Shown here in pieces: positions 1 to 11,914 of a stretch of 64,000 bases of DNA. The stretch is taken from positions 253,975,810-254,039,809 of the forward strand of contig CM041782.1 in assembly GCA_023374045.1 (NCBI GenBank), in the 5' to 3' direction. The notes beneath the pieces are model-generated. The model had not been told where the DNA came from and did not search any database. It saw only the letters and a list, made by a program, of their open reading frames with translations. The stretch's first letter is position 1, and every line of letters begins with the position of its first letter. The translations under genes and the position numbers were made by a program. This DNA is from Limonium bicolor (taxonomy: Eukaryota; Streptophyta; Magnoliopsida; Caryophyllales; Plumbaginaceae).

Positions 1-232
1 CATTTATGGTTTATGGACTTAGTACGATGTAGGAGTTTTCTCGTTATCACGGCGGTTAGCAGTTTGTTTATGTTGGAAGTTGGTTATAGTTTGGCTTCGT
101 TGCTCGCATGGGCGAGTAATGGCCGGTGACACCCGAGTGAGTATTGTTATTGTTATTAATTCTTCCGCTGTAAGACGTTTTATTTATTGCTACGTGAGAG
201 ATTATTACGTGATTATGGAGAGGGGTGTTACA
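1..232 (+). mobile_element. 3' end of a plus-strand long LTR, truncated by window start
   Basis: The segment ends in AGGGGTGTTACA, the same LTR terminus (TGTTACA) seen at 39708, 50229 and 6552. Read on the minus strand it aligns by eye with the start of LTR F at 56972: both run from a TNTNACACCCC end, through a CACGT-A/G-ATAA stretch, to a block around CTTGCCCATGCGAG. No primer-binding site follows it, so it is the 3' LTR or a solo LTR, not the 5' LTR of a complete element. The open frame at 80-265 lies inside it and has no recognisable homology. Confidence 0.7.
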
Positions 233-1480
233 GCTACGCCCTTGTTTATTCCTGAGAACAGCTAATACTTAGGCACTTCATGCAATTCTCTCATTGTTCT
301 GTAACATCATTGAATCAAAGAAAAAAAAACAGACAAGGAGCCATCTGTTGTTGACGACTTCAGTTGAAAAAAAAAAAGATTCCAACTGAAATAAGCATCT
401 CTGGTTTCTCTTATGCACTATCAGTTGCGTGAAACTTTTAGCTGCCTCAGAACCTGAATTCTCTAACTCCCGTACATGCTCCTTGGGAATGGTTATCGCC
501 AACTCTCATTTCCACCTATCCTATCTAACAGTGGTGCAATCAGTCAACTGAATTTCTGCATGTCTCGATGATACCCACTCAGTCCTTCTCACACCTCCCC
601 AGCTGCTTAGCATTTTGCGCCAACACTAACGCCTAGGTAGTGGCCTGCACCAGCTTCTTAACTTTGCCCATATGTTAACCGATCTTGCATGCGCTGAAGC
701 CGTTACTTTCTTTTATTCTCTGGCGCAAACTGCATCTCAACTCCCTCTGTTCTAGCAAGGTAAAAATCGATCGTTTAATCTTTCTCATTCCCTTCTGTTT
801 TTATGCTCGATGATGTAGGATTGGGGCTTTCTAATCTATTCTTTGGCCTTGTATAACCCGTATGCAACCTCACCCTCCAGTATAGCAGGAGTCCGTGGCA
901 ACCTGTTGCATCTTCTTCAAAAAAATTGATAAAGACCAGCAGCATACCGGTGTGAACCTCAGTTCCAAGTAAATTATGAACAAATACCCCCTATGTTCAA
1001 GTGCCGATTATAACTACCTGCTCAAACTCCTGTATCTGCCTTGCAAGAACTCTGCATGCTAACCACGGGTGGAACTCTGGGAATCCTGAGACAAAATTCC
1101 TCCAAGAACTCCTAATAGGTAAGCCATGAACCAGAAGAAAAAAAAAGAATAGAAATCTGGTTGTTCAGTTCTCTATATTCGAAAGTGTCTTTTCCAAACA
1201 TGACTTCTGTGACTGAAGTTCCCTTGTCTTTCTGGCCTTACATAACATGCTGCTCCTCTCCCAAAAATAATCAGGCAAGAAATCCCTCCATAACACAGCA
1301 GCGCCTTGGTCTGAACTGCAATCCAAGGTAAACTCCTAAACATGTACATGATCAAAAGAGTTCTGTCAAGTTTTAAAACTATAATGTGAGCCAGTAGCTT
1401 ACACTTGATTCTATGGGTGATGCATTGGCTATATGAGGAGTCTAAACAGCAAGCAACTAGGAGCTAAGAGTCACGGATAG
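233..1480. other. Unidentified non-coding stretch
   Basis: I see no recognisable coding domain, LTR end or RNA gene. There are A-runs near 318, 367 and 1138 and only short open frames. Some phrases (a TTGTATAACCC-like motif near 850, A-rich runs) recall the tandem array that starts about 1480, so this may be its older, more eroded flank. That is a guess. Confidence 0.4.
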
Positions 1481-3607
1481 GGAATTGTTAAAAACTTAGA
1501 AGACTCAGTATAAATTACCTAAGAAATCTGGTATTGAGTCGTTTCAGTAAAGCAACAGAAAAACAAAACTATGTAAGATCTTGTCACAGTTTTCACAGAT
1601 TTGTGATCTGTGTAAAGAGTTCTCAGAGAATTTGTCTAGGTGACCTTGAGTCTGATGTTGAGTTAAAGAACTTGTAAACACACCTTACTGAGTTGTATTC
1701 ACCTGGAGGAAAAAAAAGATAGAAAGGAAATGCAGCAGTTTCAGTTCTTTCCCTTTCAGTTCCAGCAATCTTGGTTTCTGCATATAAGTCTCTAAGAGGG
1801 TTAAACAATATTGTTGTGAAACAGTGATGAAGCTAAAACCCTGAGGGAACACTGAATTAGTTGGGTAAGCATTTTGGGAAAAGAATTATAAGTCAACCCA
1901 TGGATAAAAAAAAAGAAATAGAATAGAGAGTTCAGATTTGGTGTTAGTGTTTTCAGGTTTCTAGATCTATACAATTGAGTTACAGAACTGATTAACAGGT
2001 CGGGGAGGTTTACTAATGGACCTAAGTGATGACTAATACACTCACCTAAGTTGGTGTAGTTACTTGAGAGTTTAGTAGTCATTTAAGTGAATTATAACTG
2101 AAGTCCAATGAAGTGAAATGCAGAGGTTTGTTTCAGTTTCTACAATTTTCGTTTCTCTGTATATCAACTTTTCAGAAGTGACCTAGAATTGGTATTGGCT
2201 TAATCACTGATATAAAAGCTTGCTAACCCGTGAGGCTAAGAGTAAACAAACTGGGAGGCTAGAGGAATAAACAGTTAGCAATTTAACAAGGATAGAGGAA
2301 AGTAAAGCCATGAGTTTTATGTTTCAGTCTTCCATTTCAGTTTTCAGTTTTCTAGTTTAGTATGAGGATTTCTATAACATTAGCAATGCTGTTTTGGGTC
2401 TGTCTTAAAGTTAAACCCGGAGTAAACACTTAAATATTGGATAAGTAGTTTGTGAAAAGAGTTAGAAGTCAGATTAAAGAACAAGAAGAGAAACAGAAGA
2501 GAAGATATCAGCTTTGTGTTTTCAGTTTTACAGTTTTTCTTCTGAAAACTTAAGTTCTGTATAACTCTGTCACAGAGAGTATAAGGGGATTGTAATGAGT
2601 GGTTTAAGGGTTTAAAACCTTGTTAACACTTAAGACTAAGTGTAGCTAAGTTGGGGAAACTAGGAAAAAGAAAAGAATCGGGTTCAGAAACAGAAAAGGA
2701 AGGAAGTAGATAACAGATTTTGGGTTTTTGATTTTTAGTTTTCCTGAAACTTTTACTCTCTGTATAACCCTGTTACAGAGGGTTTATAAGCATTGAATTG
2801 AGAAGTAAATGAATCTAAAACATACCTAATAGACTCAAGCAGGATATTAACACCTTAGGGAGGAAGTAGAGGCCATATTACTAAACCAAGAAGCAGCAAT
2901 AAGAAAGGAAACTCATCAGTGCATTCTGCCTGTATTAAATCTCGGTTTCTGTATAGGAAACTTCTCAGAGGGGTGCTACCTGTTGGTTTGGGTTTGGTTT
3001 GAAGCTAGGATTAATCAAAACACTTAACTAACTGTGGCAGCAATTTGGGAAAGTTGAAAAATTCAGGCATGTGAACAAACAGGAGAAAATAGAAGAAGAA
3101 TACACAGGTTTCTTGGTTTTCAGATTTCCAATGATTGACTGTTCTGTCTAACTGGTTTACAGGGGTTTTAATAGTGTTGAATTGGTTTAATAAAATACCC
3201 AAATCATGGCTAATACTTCTAGCTTGGCTGGTGAAACATTTTGGGAGGATTAGACATCAGTTCGACACAACAAAGCTGAGGTTAGATAAGGTTATAACCA
3301 GATTGTGTTTCAGATTTTCTGCAGTTACAGTTTTCTGTACAAATGTTGTGCAGTAGTGTTGAGGAAGTTGTAGTGGCTTAAGGATGGAACCCAAGGCATG
3401 TTAAAAGAGTAAGCTAGGTGAGTATACTCATTCGGAAGATTAGAAATAGATTTAACAAACTGACAGAAGAAAGACAAGAGATGCACCAATGTTGTTTCTA
3501 TTCAGTTTTTTCTTTCATCTGTGTGTTGTCTGTGCCTAAGTTACAGAAGCTGTGAGAGTGTGGAGTTGGACTAGGAATGAGCTCAAGGACCTATCTAATA
3601 CACCTAA

Positions 3608-3797
3608 TGTGACAGCCCAGCCTAATCAGCCCACATGTGTGATATTGTCCGCTTTGGCACGCAGGCCGCATGGATTTGTTCCTGGGGTTTCCTAGCCCCA
3701 AAACGCGTCACACAAGGAAGAGGTATCCATGCACCTATAAGGCACACTTCGTTCTCCTCTCCAACCGATGTGGGAGGTAAACCTCAAGGGTATTACA
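3608..3797 (-). repeat. TRIM 3' LTR (190 bp)
   Basis: This is the 3' LTR in the element's minus-strand orientation. It differs from its partner by an extra C in the GACAGCC run, T for C in GGCCGCATGG, and G for A in TAGCCCC. It carries the CCGATGTGGGAGG / CACATCGG core. Confidence 0.9.
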
Positions 3798-3856
3798 CTC
3801 CACCCCCCTTGGGAGCCAGCGCCCCGCGGGCCCACTGGCACACCCGTCCTGGGTCT

Positions 3857-3869
3857 GGCTCTGATACCA
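3857..3869 (-). promoter_or_regulatory. TRIM primer-binding site, initiator-Met tRNA
   Basis: The minus strand reads TGGTATCAGAGCC two bases inside the 5' LTR. This is an exact match to the plant initiator tRNA-Met 3'-end complement used as primer site by many plant LTR elements. Confidence 0.9.
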
Positions 3870-3871
3870 TC

Positions 3872-4060
3872 TGTGACAGCCAGCCTAATCAGCCCACATG
3901 TGTGATATTGTCCGCTTTGGCACGCAGGCCGCACGGATTTGTTCCTGGGGTTTCCTAACCCCAAAACGCGTCACACAAGGAAGAGGTATCCATGCACCTA
4001 TAAGGCACACTTCGTTCTCCTCTCCAACCGATGTGGGAGGTAAACCTCAAGGGTATTACA
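3872..4060 (-). repeat. TRIM 5' LTR (189 bp)
   Basis: This is the 5' LTR in element orientation, running from TGTAATACCC (4060 side) to GGCTGTCACA (3872 side). Target duplication CCTAA follows at 4061-4065. Confidence 0.9.
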
Positions 4061-4830
4061 CCTAAGTAGGTCTGTAAACACTTGGGAGAGGTTAGGAATC
4101 AACTTAAATGCAGTAAAAGAGAAGTGGGGAGCAAGAGATGTACAGATTGTTGTTTCAGTTTTCTGAAATTATGGCTTCTGTAAAATGAAGTTCTTGAGGT
4201 GTTATCAGGGTTATTCTACTCTAATCAGGAGTTTAAAATATAGTTAATATGCTTGGGTAGAGAGGGAGTCACTTGGGGGAAAATTATACACCAGTTCTGA
4301 TAACTTAAATATGGAGTCGAATGAAGATATGTGCAGGTTGTGTTTTCATTTCGGTATTGCTCTATATTCTGTCTAGGGGGTTTCAAGGTGACTAACAGCG
4401 CTGTATTAGGTTGGTTATGAATATAAAATCGTGTTAAGACACCTAACCAAACTGCCACACACCTTGGGGAAAACAACAATAAGTTATTACCATTAGAAGT
4501 TAAGAATAAAGGGAGGTACCAATTGAGTAGTGAGTTTTGGTCTTAGGTTCTATGTAAGTAGATTGTTGTATTAAGTTAATTATGAGTACTGAACTGCACT
4601 AGGATGCCCAGTTATGAGGGAATACATTCTGGGCAGGTTAAAATCAATCTTAAGTAAACTTGTTACATGATTGTGCGTAAAATACCCTAAAACACTAGTT
4701 AGAGAGAACTTAGTTAACATGTAAAATGTTGATGCAAATGCCCTAGTAGTAAGGTAAAGTTTAAGGTCAATACTTGGGGAAGTACTAAGGGCTAATATGA
4801 GTTGAGCATTCAAAGATTCACCTAGGGAAC

Positions 4831-6552
4831 AACCCCAATAGAATGGGATAAACTAGAAAAAAGTTACAAGGGTCGTCACGTGAAATTATAGACTGGCAGT
4901 TGTTTTAATTAATGTTAGGGCCGTAACGAACGCCAACCGGGACCCCGTGTGTGCGATAACTCTTGCTTCTGAATAAGGTATGGATATGTGTGGTCTGTAT
5001 GTTGCCGTGTTACACGGCTTGTGTGCTGTGTGCTTTGTTTGACAATGACCATAAGACTAAAGCATGAAATTGGATTGCTTGTGGTGGCTTGCTTATGTGC
5101 TTGTTATATCATTGTTGCATATTACTTGCGCGCACACAGTAGTTTAGTCCCTTCCTCGTTTATGGAACTTTGAGATGGAACATGACGAACTACGTAAACA
5201 AAACAAAGAACTATACAAAGAGAAAACTCCTCTCTAACTATAGAGGACTTCTAATGACACCCACTATGGTGTCAAGTTATTAATGATAATGATAAGAAAA
5301 TATCAGCTGGTGGAACATGAGGATAATCCGGGAAGATGACTTCTCGGGCCGCGCGGTAGGGACGCTCAGGAGTGGGTATCTGCATCAGATCCTTCGACCG
5401 ACTATTGGTGGAGCACATCCTGGGGTCTAGAGGTGACCCCTCTTCCTCGACGCATGACGCCGGGAATGGAGGATTAGCAATGGAGAAGACGTTCTCCATC
5501 TTGTGGTGATAAGAGAATTCACACACAGCCTTAAAGAGATAAGGAACAATTGGCACCTACATGATAAGGTCACGGGATCTAAACTATATCCCCAGACCTG
5601 GTGCAAGGGAAGAGAAAGAAAATACACACCATGGGAATAAAGGAAAACATGTGTAATGAGACCAAACAAATAAGAAAATTCACAAATGTGATACTTTAAG
5701 AAACAAGGGCTGAATAGCACCTACAGAATAAAGTCTCGGGATCTAACCTATATCCCCTGACTCGGTGCAAGAGAAGGAAGGTAAACTTGTGTAATAAGAA
5801 CAAGAAAACAATATGTAATCTCTTGAATGATCCCATAGTGAGGATCATCGGTATAATATAGCTACGCACACGTCCTATAAATTACTTGATTGTTGTTGCT
5901 ACATTAATAGCTTGTTGTGCTGGGTGGCGTGTTTGACGTTGCTATGCTACTTGCAAGTTGTGCTTGGTTGCTTGTTGATATTGATATGCTACCTTTAAGT
6001 GTGTATGATATCATGATGTGTTGTGGTGTGCTTTACTGCTTTATTATAGCATGTAAATTGGACTTAATAATATTCGACCAAGTAGTCGTGTAGCCCGGCA
6101 ACATACGGGCTACACATATTTATACTCAGCGTAGTTTGTTGAGTCCTTTACAACCCAATTTTTTTTAGGTATTGTGCCGGGCGATAATGGAGCGTAGGCA
6201 GGATGGCTACCATGGGGGTAGCCCTGCAGGGCATAACTTTTGAGTTTGTAGTAGTATGTTTAATTTATGGGTTATTACAAAACCCGAGATGTAATTTTCG
6301 GTTTATGATTTGGTAATTACGTTGTAGACACTCGGTATTTGGGAACTATGTTTTATGTTGTATAAGAGTTTTGATAGAGGGCTGTTTCCAGTCATACAGA
6401 CCGTAACTTGGTGTTGGAAGAGTGGTCTTGTCAACCACGTGGGTGGTTGGCGTCTATGACACCTGGATGGAGTTTATTCCGCTGCATAGTTAACTTGTAT
6501 TATGGCTAGGAGCGTTGTTCGTACGGTTGGATGTTTATTCGGGGGTGTTACA
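4831..6552 (+). mobile_element. 3' part of a plus-strand long LTR, inserted in the LTR of element C
   Basis: The segment ends in TCGGGGGTGTTACA at 6552. About 100 bases upstream it carries the CACGTGGGTGGTTGGCG block found near the 3' ends of the LTRs here (compare 28801-28830 read on minus). At 6553 the sequence switches to element C LTR DNA (TGTTAGTTGGCC, also at 17875), so this LTR interrupts C. Its left boundary is not clear: no TGAAATACCCC start is seen, and the portion left of about 4900 grades into the tandem array. No domain-bearing frame is present. Confidence 0.5.
5262..5840. other. Hairpin-bounded segment with internal duplication, unknown
   Basis: The segment begins at CACTATGG inside a palindrome (GACACC-CACTAT-GGTGTC) and ends at CCATAGTG inside another (GATCC-CATAGTGA-GGATC), giving 8-bp inverted ends. 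It contains two copies of a roughly 57-bp block (5550-5606 and 5720-5775; CACCTACA, CGGGATCTAA, TATATCCC, GGTGCAAG words). Its composition is GC-richer than the flanks at 5340-5480. A minus-strand open frame covers 5272-5556 but resembles nothing I recognise. The flanking triplets do not match (ACC versus AGG), so a CACTA-type insertion is not supported. Confidence 0.3.
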
Positions 6553-9500
6553 TGTTAGTTGGCCACCTGACCCTTATCTTTTAAAACCAATCACTTAACT
6601 TTTTCCAATTAAATTCCACCTCAGGCGTCATGATAAGACAACCCTTAATAACTTAATAATGGACAGTAGTCCCCTGGGTTCCAATGGAACCGTTACCAGT
6701 TGACCTTATGGCCCTGAATAAATATTTTGACCGATCCGGTCAAACCTGTGCACCAACGGCAGTGCCCTCCGCCATCGTCGAATGTGGACAATGGATTCCC
6801 TTGAGTGACTCCCCATTGAAGTCTCTCGTAGTGATCACGATGCGCAACAAGAAAGTCGAAACAGTCGGGATTCCTCTCTTTATAAGTTAGCCCTTTAGTC
6901 AGTGGTACAATAACCAATCCTTGAGTTAAGTCTATAACAATTGACCATCAGTTAGGTTCAAAAATACCTAAAGGTCAGTTAGTCTTGTTCCACTTTAGAT
7001 GTATAAACTTCCAGTCATAAGACGTTCGCGTAAAATAAAACGCAGTGGTGTCGAGCAATACAGTATACAATATCATATACAAAAATAACAGATATCGCTC
7101 TTAACAATTTAAACACGCAACGTCTGGACCTCAGGAAAATCCTTAGGACATTCAGACCACACAATTAACATATCGTTCACCAAGTAACTGCTAGCTTGAC
7201 AAATTCCTGTTCAGTAGTTCCTTCTCGTACGTTGTTATATAAATATGCAATACCGGGTAATATTAATATAACTATTCACTAAATATTACAATACTGTCAC
7301 TGTAGCGTTTATACTCGTTGTATAATAACTCTGTATGTTCTTTATCCCCCCTGTTATTTAACAGTAGTTCTAGATAGTTCATTACATTATTTTATGTGAT
7401 CTCCACATGTGATAATGAATTTCCACCTTGTAGTATATTTCCATTTCCTTAATTATATACTCATAATTCTTTCCACTTATTCTTTGTATTATATCCTTTG
7501 ATCATTTTTATTATAACCACAATTATTTTATAAACTTTATAATATACTCCATAATATTCCATAATATATTATATCACCTGGTTTCTATTCCTTTCTTTAG
7601 TAAATTATAAAACCAACCTTATTAATTTCTGTAATTATAAGTTGGACACAATAACTTTCATAAATTACCAAATAACCTTATAAATTCGGTATTTATATTT
7701 TGGACACATTAACTTTTGTAATTTACCAAATAACCACATATATCTTTTCGGTAATTACAATTCAAATTCTCCAACTTTTATAAATTACTAAATAACCATA
7801 TAACTTTTATAATTTACTAATTATCCATATTAACTTTCGGTAATTATAAAATGAACATTCTAATTTTTATAAATTACCAAATGACCACATTAATTTTCGG
7901 TCTTGACATATACTTTCCTTATATTTACATTTTAATCCCAAAACTTTATATAAGTTACATATTAACTTATAAACTATAGTTTTAATATTTAATTTCTTTA
8001 AATACCGAAATGGTCCTTATAATTTTGCAAACTATGCATTCGCCCCAAATTAAATTCAGTTTTACACTTATACTTTCATAAACTACATATCCACCCTTAA
8101 ACCTATATAAACTTAATATTTTATGTCATAAATCATTTTAACCAAAAGTTTTTGGTTAACACTTTGACCAAGACTTAATTTCATAATTAATACTTTAATA
8201 TACCCATAAAATCAATTGTAATTCGGTTTCACCTCTAAACTTTCCAATAATTACAAAATAGTCCCAAAACTTTATAAATTGTTATTTTTACACTTAATCA
8301 CTTATTTAAATTCACCAAAATTCATAATATTAATTCCCACCTTATATTATAACATAAATATACCAAATCAACCCTTTAATTCTCGACAATTGTTATTTGT
8401 ACACCAAACATTTCAAAATTTCATTTTAACCACATAATTTATTAAACTAGCCATTTAAATACTTGTAGCTATTTTTAATACTCCCAAAATGTATAATATA
8501 AGTTAATATACTTATATATTTCGAAAATCACCAAATGAAACATTTAATTCTCGGCTTTAACTATTCTTTACCATATAGTTTCAAAACTTGATTAAACTTT
8601 ATAATAAATACATATAAATGTATATAAGCCATATAACACTTCTAAAAATTATGCTAATGACTTAGAATGATTATAAACTCAAAATAGAACATTTTATTCC
8701 TAGACAATTCGGTTTATATATATATATATGCATCTTAATTAATTTTTGTGACACCAATTTATACCTTAAAGTAATAATCTTACCTTATATGTTATAAATT
8801 ATTTTTCTTGATATTATAACCCAATATTTTCGGCCTTAATTTATTTAGAGGTTATACATAATTTTTATACCAAAGTTTGAAGCTTAAATCAAGCTTAAAC
8901 TTAATAAACCTTAATTATATAAACTTACTCCTTAAATCAAGACAATTCTTGTACTTGATTTCCCCTTGAATTCCAAGCTCTCCAAATGCTATTTTGATGA
9001 AGATAATTCGGCCTCCTTGAATATATTTAGGAGATCCATTTGTTAGACTTCTAACAAGGATTTATAAATAAGATTTGGAGTAATTTTACAAGAGTTTACC
9101 TTAGGAATTTTTCAAGGAATTTTCGGTAGACCTTGAGATGGTTGTAGATCTAAATTTCCTTCATGAAATAATGAAGAAAACCTTAGCTTAGAAGTTCATA
9201 ATTTTCGGTAATAACCTTAGGGTATTTTACCAAGATTTTCAACATGAAAATATACCTTAACTTGATCTTGTTGTTCCTTGTGTTGTTGTTGAATCTAGGA
9301 ACCTCCTTGGAACACTTATGCTTGGCGAATTCTTGTAGGTTTGTTAGGATGATTCTTGCTTCAAGACTTAGTAGATTTAGCTAGGAAATTACATAGAAAT
9401 AGTGTTAGAACTTAGAACACCATTAATGGAGCTTTGAAGCTCTAAGGAATTAACTATCAAATGAAGAAGAAAAGAGAGAGTAATGGAATGCTTACCAATC

Positions 9501-11116
9501 GGCCATGGAGTGGCAAGGAGAATGGCTAGCTCATGTTAGACTTAAGGTAAGACAAGGAAAGAGAATTCAAAATTTGATTGGCTTTGTTTATTGTTTATTT
9601 GATTAGACATTCTTTTCCTTAGTTTATTGCTTATTGTTTGGCTCCATAAAATTGTCTATAATTGCCTTCGTTCATGGCTCCGAAAGATGCTCATAATGGA
9701 GCTAGCTTTCGGCTGGTTGGCAAGGAAAAGAGAAGTCCTTGTTTGATAATTGAAGGAAGAAGACAAGAGTAAGGTAGGTAGGTGTTTTCTTTTGGATTTT
9801 TCTAAGATAATCACCATGTTATTATTGTCTTGTTTTTTCCTTGTAGTTTCGGTAATGGGGTTGTAGGTAGACAGCTTATCTTTGTCAATTGGAGACCTTA
9901 GAACATGGCTAGGTTGGTAGATGTTTTAGTTTAATTTTTATAAGGCAAATTAGCCCTTCTTTTCCTTGTTGAAATCGGCACCATGTGTTGTATAAGACAA
10001 TTGATTTTGTCATTTTAGACATAGGAAACTAGCTTAGGTGGGTATATGTCTTATTGACTAATTAATGAGGCAATCAACCTCTCCTTTTCCTCACATGTAA
10101 TAGGTTCCAGCATTTATTTGGTACATTTATATCATGGTAAAAGATGAAAGTTCTAAGGTAAAAATGCTGATTTTAGGTACCTTTTTGATGACAAAATCAG
10201 CCCTACTTGTGATACGATTTTAGCACTGGCATTAATTGGTTTAGATGGTTAATTTATCCCCTTTTAAGATTATCAACTCATGGCTCCTCAAAAGCTTCAA
10301 GATAATTGTGTAGAACGCATTTTTGTGACACCCGAAGGTGCGTTTTTGTGCTTTAAGGATTTTCTGGAAAATAATTAGTCACTATGAGTTCCAAGTGTTT
10401 ATTGACATTTTTATAGTCAATAATAATATTTTAAGGTGTTACATTGAGTTATATGGGGTTATATCAACTCATAACTCAATTTTCGGGCTACCAGGACACT
10501 CCCGGGGCAAAAAGGAGCGTTTAGAAATTCCCCCGAGCACTTTGTGTATTTTTGAAAAAGTAGCTCGAGCATTCTATTTAGAATGGTGAATATTGATGAT
10601 AGGAACTCTTAGAATGATTTATATTGGAGTTTGTGCCACTTCGGTACCTTTCCGGGGCACTCCCGGGGGTTTCTGGGACCCCCATCGGGAACCTCCGAGC
10701 ACTTTGTCTTTAACTGAGAATTTATCATAAGGACTTCATCTTATATATTTAAGAAGGTGTTATGGTGCATTTGGAATGAAGTGTAAAGCTTTACTTCACC
10801 CTATAAAGTATTTTCGGGACTTTCGGGCCTTAAGGGCCTTTAAGGGAACTCCCGGGCATTTTGTACTTTTACTCAGTTTTAGATGAGGTCTTTTGTTCTA
10901 AGGGTCATATAATGATCCTTGATTAACTTCATCTGATGTTCATAGCTTACATAACTTGATTTGCTTAAGGTCCGGCTTAACGCTCATTTATGACCTTAAG
11001 GAGTTTAGGTGTGTTTTTAACGCCTAACTGTTTATATTCTTTTCTCAGGGTTTAATAATCCCCCAAATAATATATATTTCCCTTTATTTAATTATTTAAA
11101 GGTTAGGGGTATTTCA
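6553..11116 (-). repeat. Element C 3' LTR (4.56 kb retained)
   Basis: The LTR begins on the minus strand with TGAAATACCCCTAACC right after the polypurine tract. Its distal portion 6553-7402 matches 17875-18728 of the other LTR with only scattered differences. The central part (about 7400-8900) is very AT-rich and holds degenerate repeats of a TTTCGGTAATTATAAA / ACCAAATAACC phrase. Short open frames inside it (6684-6917) recur in the other LTR and are not genes. Confidence 0.88.
10485..10875. repeat. GC-rich diverged tandem units in element C LTR
   Basis: Three units near 10485-10555, 10640-10712 and 10810-10875 share CACTCCCGGG / AACTCCCGGG followed by GAGCACTTTGT or GGCATTTTGT. They lie in an otherwise AT-rich LTR. 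A and B have their own GC-rich arrays inside the LTR too, with unrelated unit sequence. Confidence 0.6.
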
Positions 11117-11129
11117 TTCTACCCCCCTT
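11117..11129 (-). promoter_or_regulatory. Element C polypurine tract
   Basis: The minus strand reads AAGGGGGGTAGAA directly before the LTR start TGAAATACCCC. The same tract adjoins the 3' LTRs of A (22267-22279) and B (46263-46275). In the family it primes plus-strand cDNA synthesis. Confidence 0.85.
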
Positions 11130-11517
11130 AAAAGGACTTCGTCCCGAAGTCATAACTTATACTTACATATCCTATAGAATCAAGTTCCTCGTATCTATTC
11201 CCTATATGCTTATCATTCCTGGGTGTCAATACTATATTGACACCTCTACATTCCATCAGTAATCTGAGTCTATGCAATTCGTACATAAACATAACCTTGC
11301 TCATGGCAAACAATGTAATCATAGCATAAGTAACTTGATAAATACTGTAAAGCAAATAAGTGTCCCAACTTCCTAGCTATCCCACTCGGTCATCACTACA
11401 CAAGTGCAATACCAAAACACTCAGTCCTACAGAGTGCAGAGGCGTAAACCCTTGGCAGTGAATATCTTGTGTGATTGTAGGAATGAATATACTGCAAAGT
11501 AAGTAAGTGTACTTTTA

Positions 11518-11770
11518 TTAACCATCCAAGTGTTACATAGAACACGTCAATAGCCATCCAAGTGTCACATAGGACACATCAATACCAAGTGTTTCATTGA
11601 ACACACCAATAACCATTCAAGTGTCACATAGGACACAACAATAACCAACCAAGTGTCACATAGGACATATCAATAACCAAGTGTTACATAGAACACAATC
11701 ATACCCATTCAAGTGTCACATAGGACATATCAATAACCAGGTGTTACATAGAACACATTCATAACCATTC
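11518..11770. repeat. Short tandem repeats with palindromic core
   Basis: About eight to nine copies of a 24-36 bp unit with the core AAGTGTCACATAGGACAC or AAGTGTTACATAGAACAC. The outer GTGT and ACAC arms are inverted, so each unit can form a small hairpin. The array lies between the two polypurine tracts of element C, downstream of pol. Confidence 0.85.
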
Positions 11771-11858
11771 AACCAATTGCACACATACGCAACAATCAAA
11801 CACAAACAACCAAATACAAAACCAGTATAAACTGCAGATATGCAAGTCGCATGTGGTG

Positions 11859-11898
11859 CTCTACCCCCCTTAAAAAGGGTTACGCCCACGTACCCCCC
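11859..11898 (-). promoter_or_regulatory. Second polypurine tract with GC hairpin, element C
   Basis: The minus strand carries GTACG...CGTAACCC followed by AAGGGGGGTAGAG. The same arrangement occurs in A (22545-22580) and B (45852-45886), always just after the chromodomain stop and a few hundred bases before the true polypurine tract. It may be an extra plus-strand priming site or an RNA structure. Function is inferred only from conservation. Confidence 0.5.
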
Positions 11899-11914
11899 AC
11901 AAGTATACACAAAA

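Larger units (their letters stand above)
3608..4060 (-). mobile_element. Complete TRIM (miniature LTR retrotransposon), 453 bp
   Basis: Two near-identical direct repeats (3608-3797 and 3872-4060; about three differences, including one C indel) flank a 74-bp core. The repeats start TG and end CA, and the element is bounded by the 5-bp duplication CCTAA (3603-3607 and 4061-4065). On the minus strand the core opens with TGGTATCAGAGCC, the classical initiator-Met tRNA primer site, and closes with the polypurine AAGGGGGGTGGAG before the next LTR. The LTR contains words I recognise from widespread plant TRIMs: CCCACATCGGTTGGAGAGGA, GACGCGTTTT and CCAAAGCGGACAATATC. There is no coding capacity, so movement would need proteins in trans. 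It lies inside the 195-bp tandem array. The near-identical LTRs imply a fairly recent insertion. Confidence 0.93.
1481..4830 (+). repeat. Diverged tandem array, unit about 185-208 bp
   Basis: A landmark TCTGTATAAC...CAGAG recurs near 1776, 1961, 2153, 2361, 2551, 2757, 2945, 3137, 3330, 3526, 4169, 4367 and 4549. Spacing is 182-208 bp, except one gap of 643 bp that is explained by the 453-bp TRIM inserted at 3608. Each unit also has a purine-rich A-run, a TTTCAGTTTTC pyrimidine block, and an AACACTTAAG...TTGGGGAA phrase in the same order. Units are strongly diverged, with many indels. The unit length is nucleosome-like. I do not recognise the family; it may be an old satellite or a tandem region of an LTR. 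No protein signal is seen in it. Confidence 0.75.

Noticed and set aside
3635..3964. Open frames of 90-107 codons on both strands
   Set aside because: They cover the duplicated TRIM LTRs and core; the frames follow from the repeat, with no known domain.
3608..4060. Cassandra-type element with 5S rRNA in the LTR
   Set aside because: The initiator-Met primer site fits, but no 5S rRNA promoter words are present in the LTRs.
6684..6917. Small frames 6684-6890 and 18006-18212 as a conserved gene
   Set aside because: They are conserved only because both are copies of LTR C; there is no domain and no coding-like change pattern.
11518..11770. CRISPR-like array of short repeats with spacers
   Set aside because: The DNA is plant, spacers are similar to each other, and the repeats lie inside a retrotransposon.
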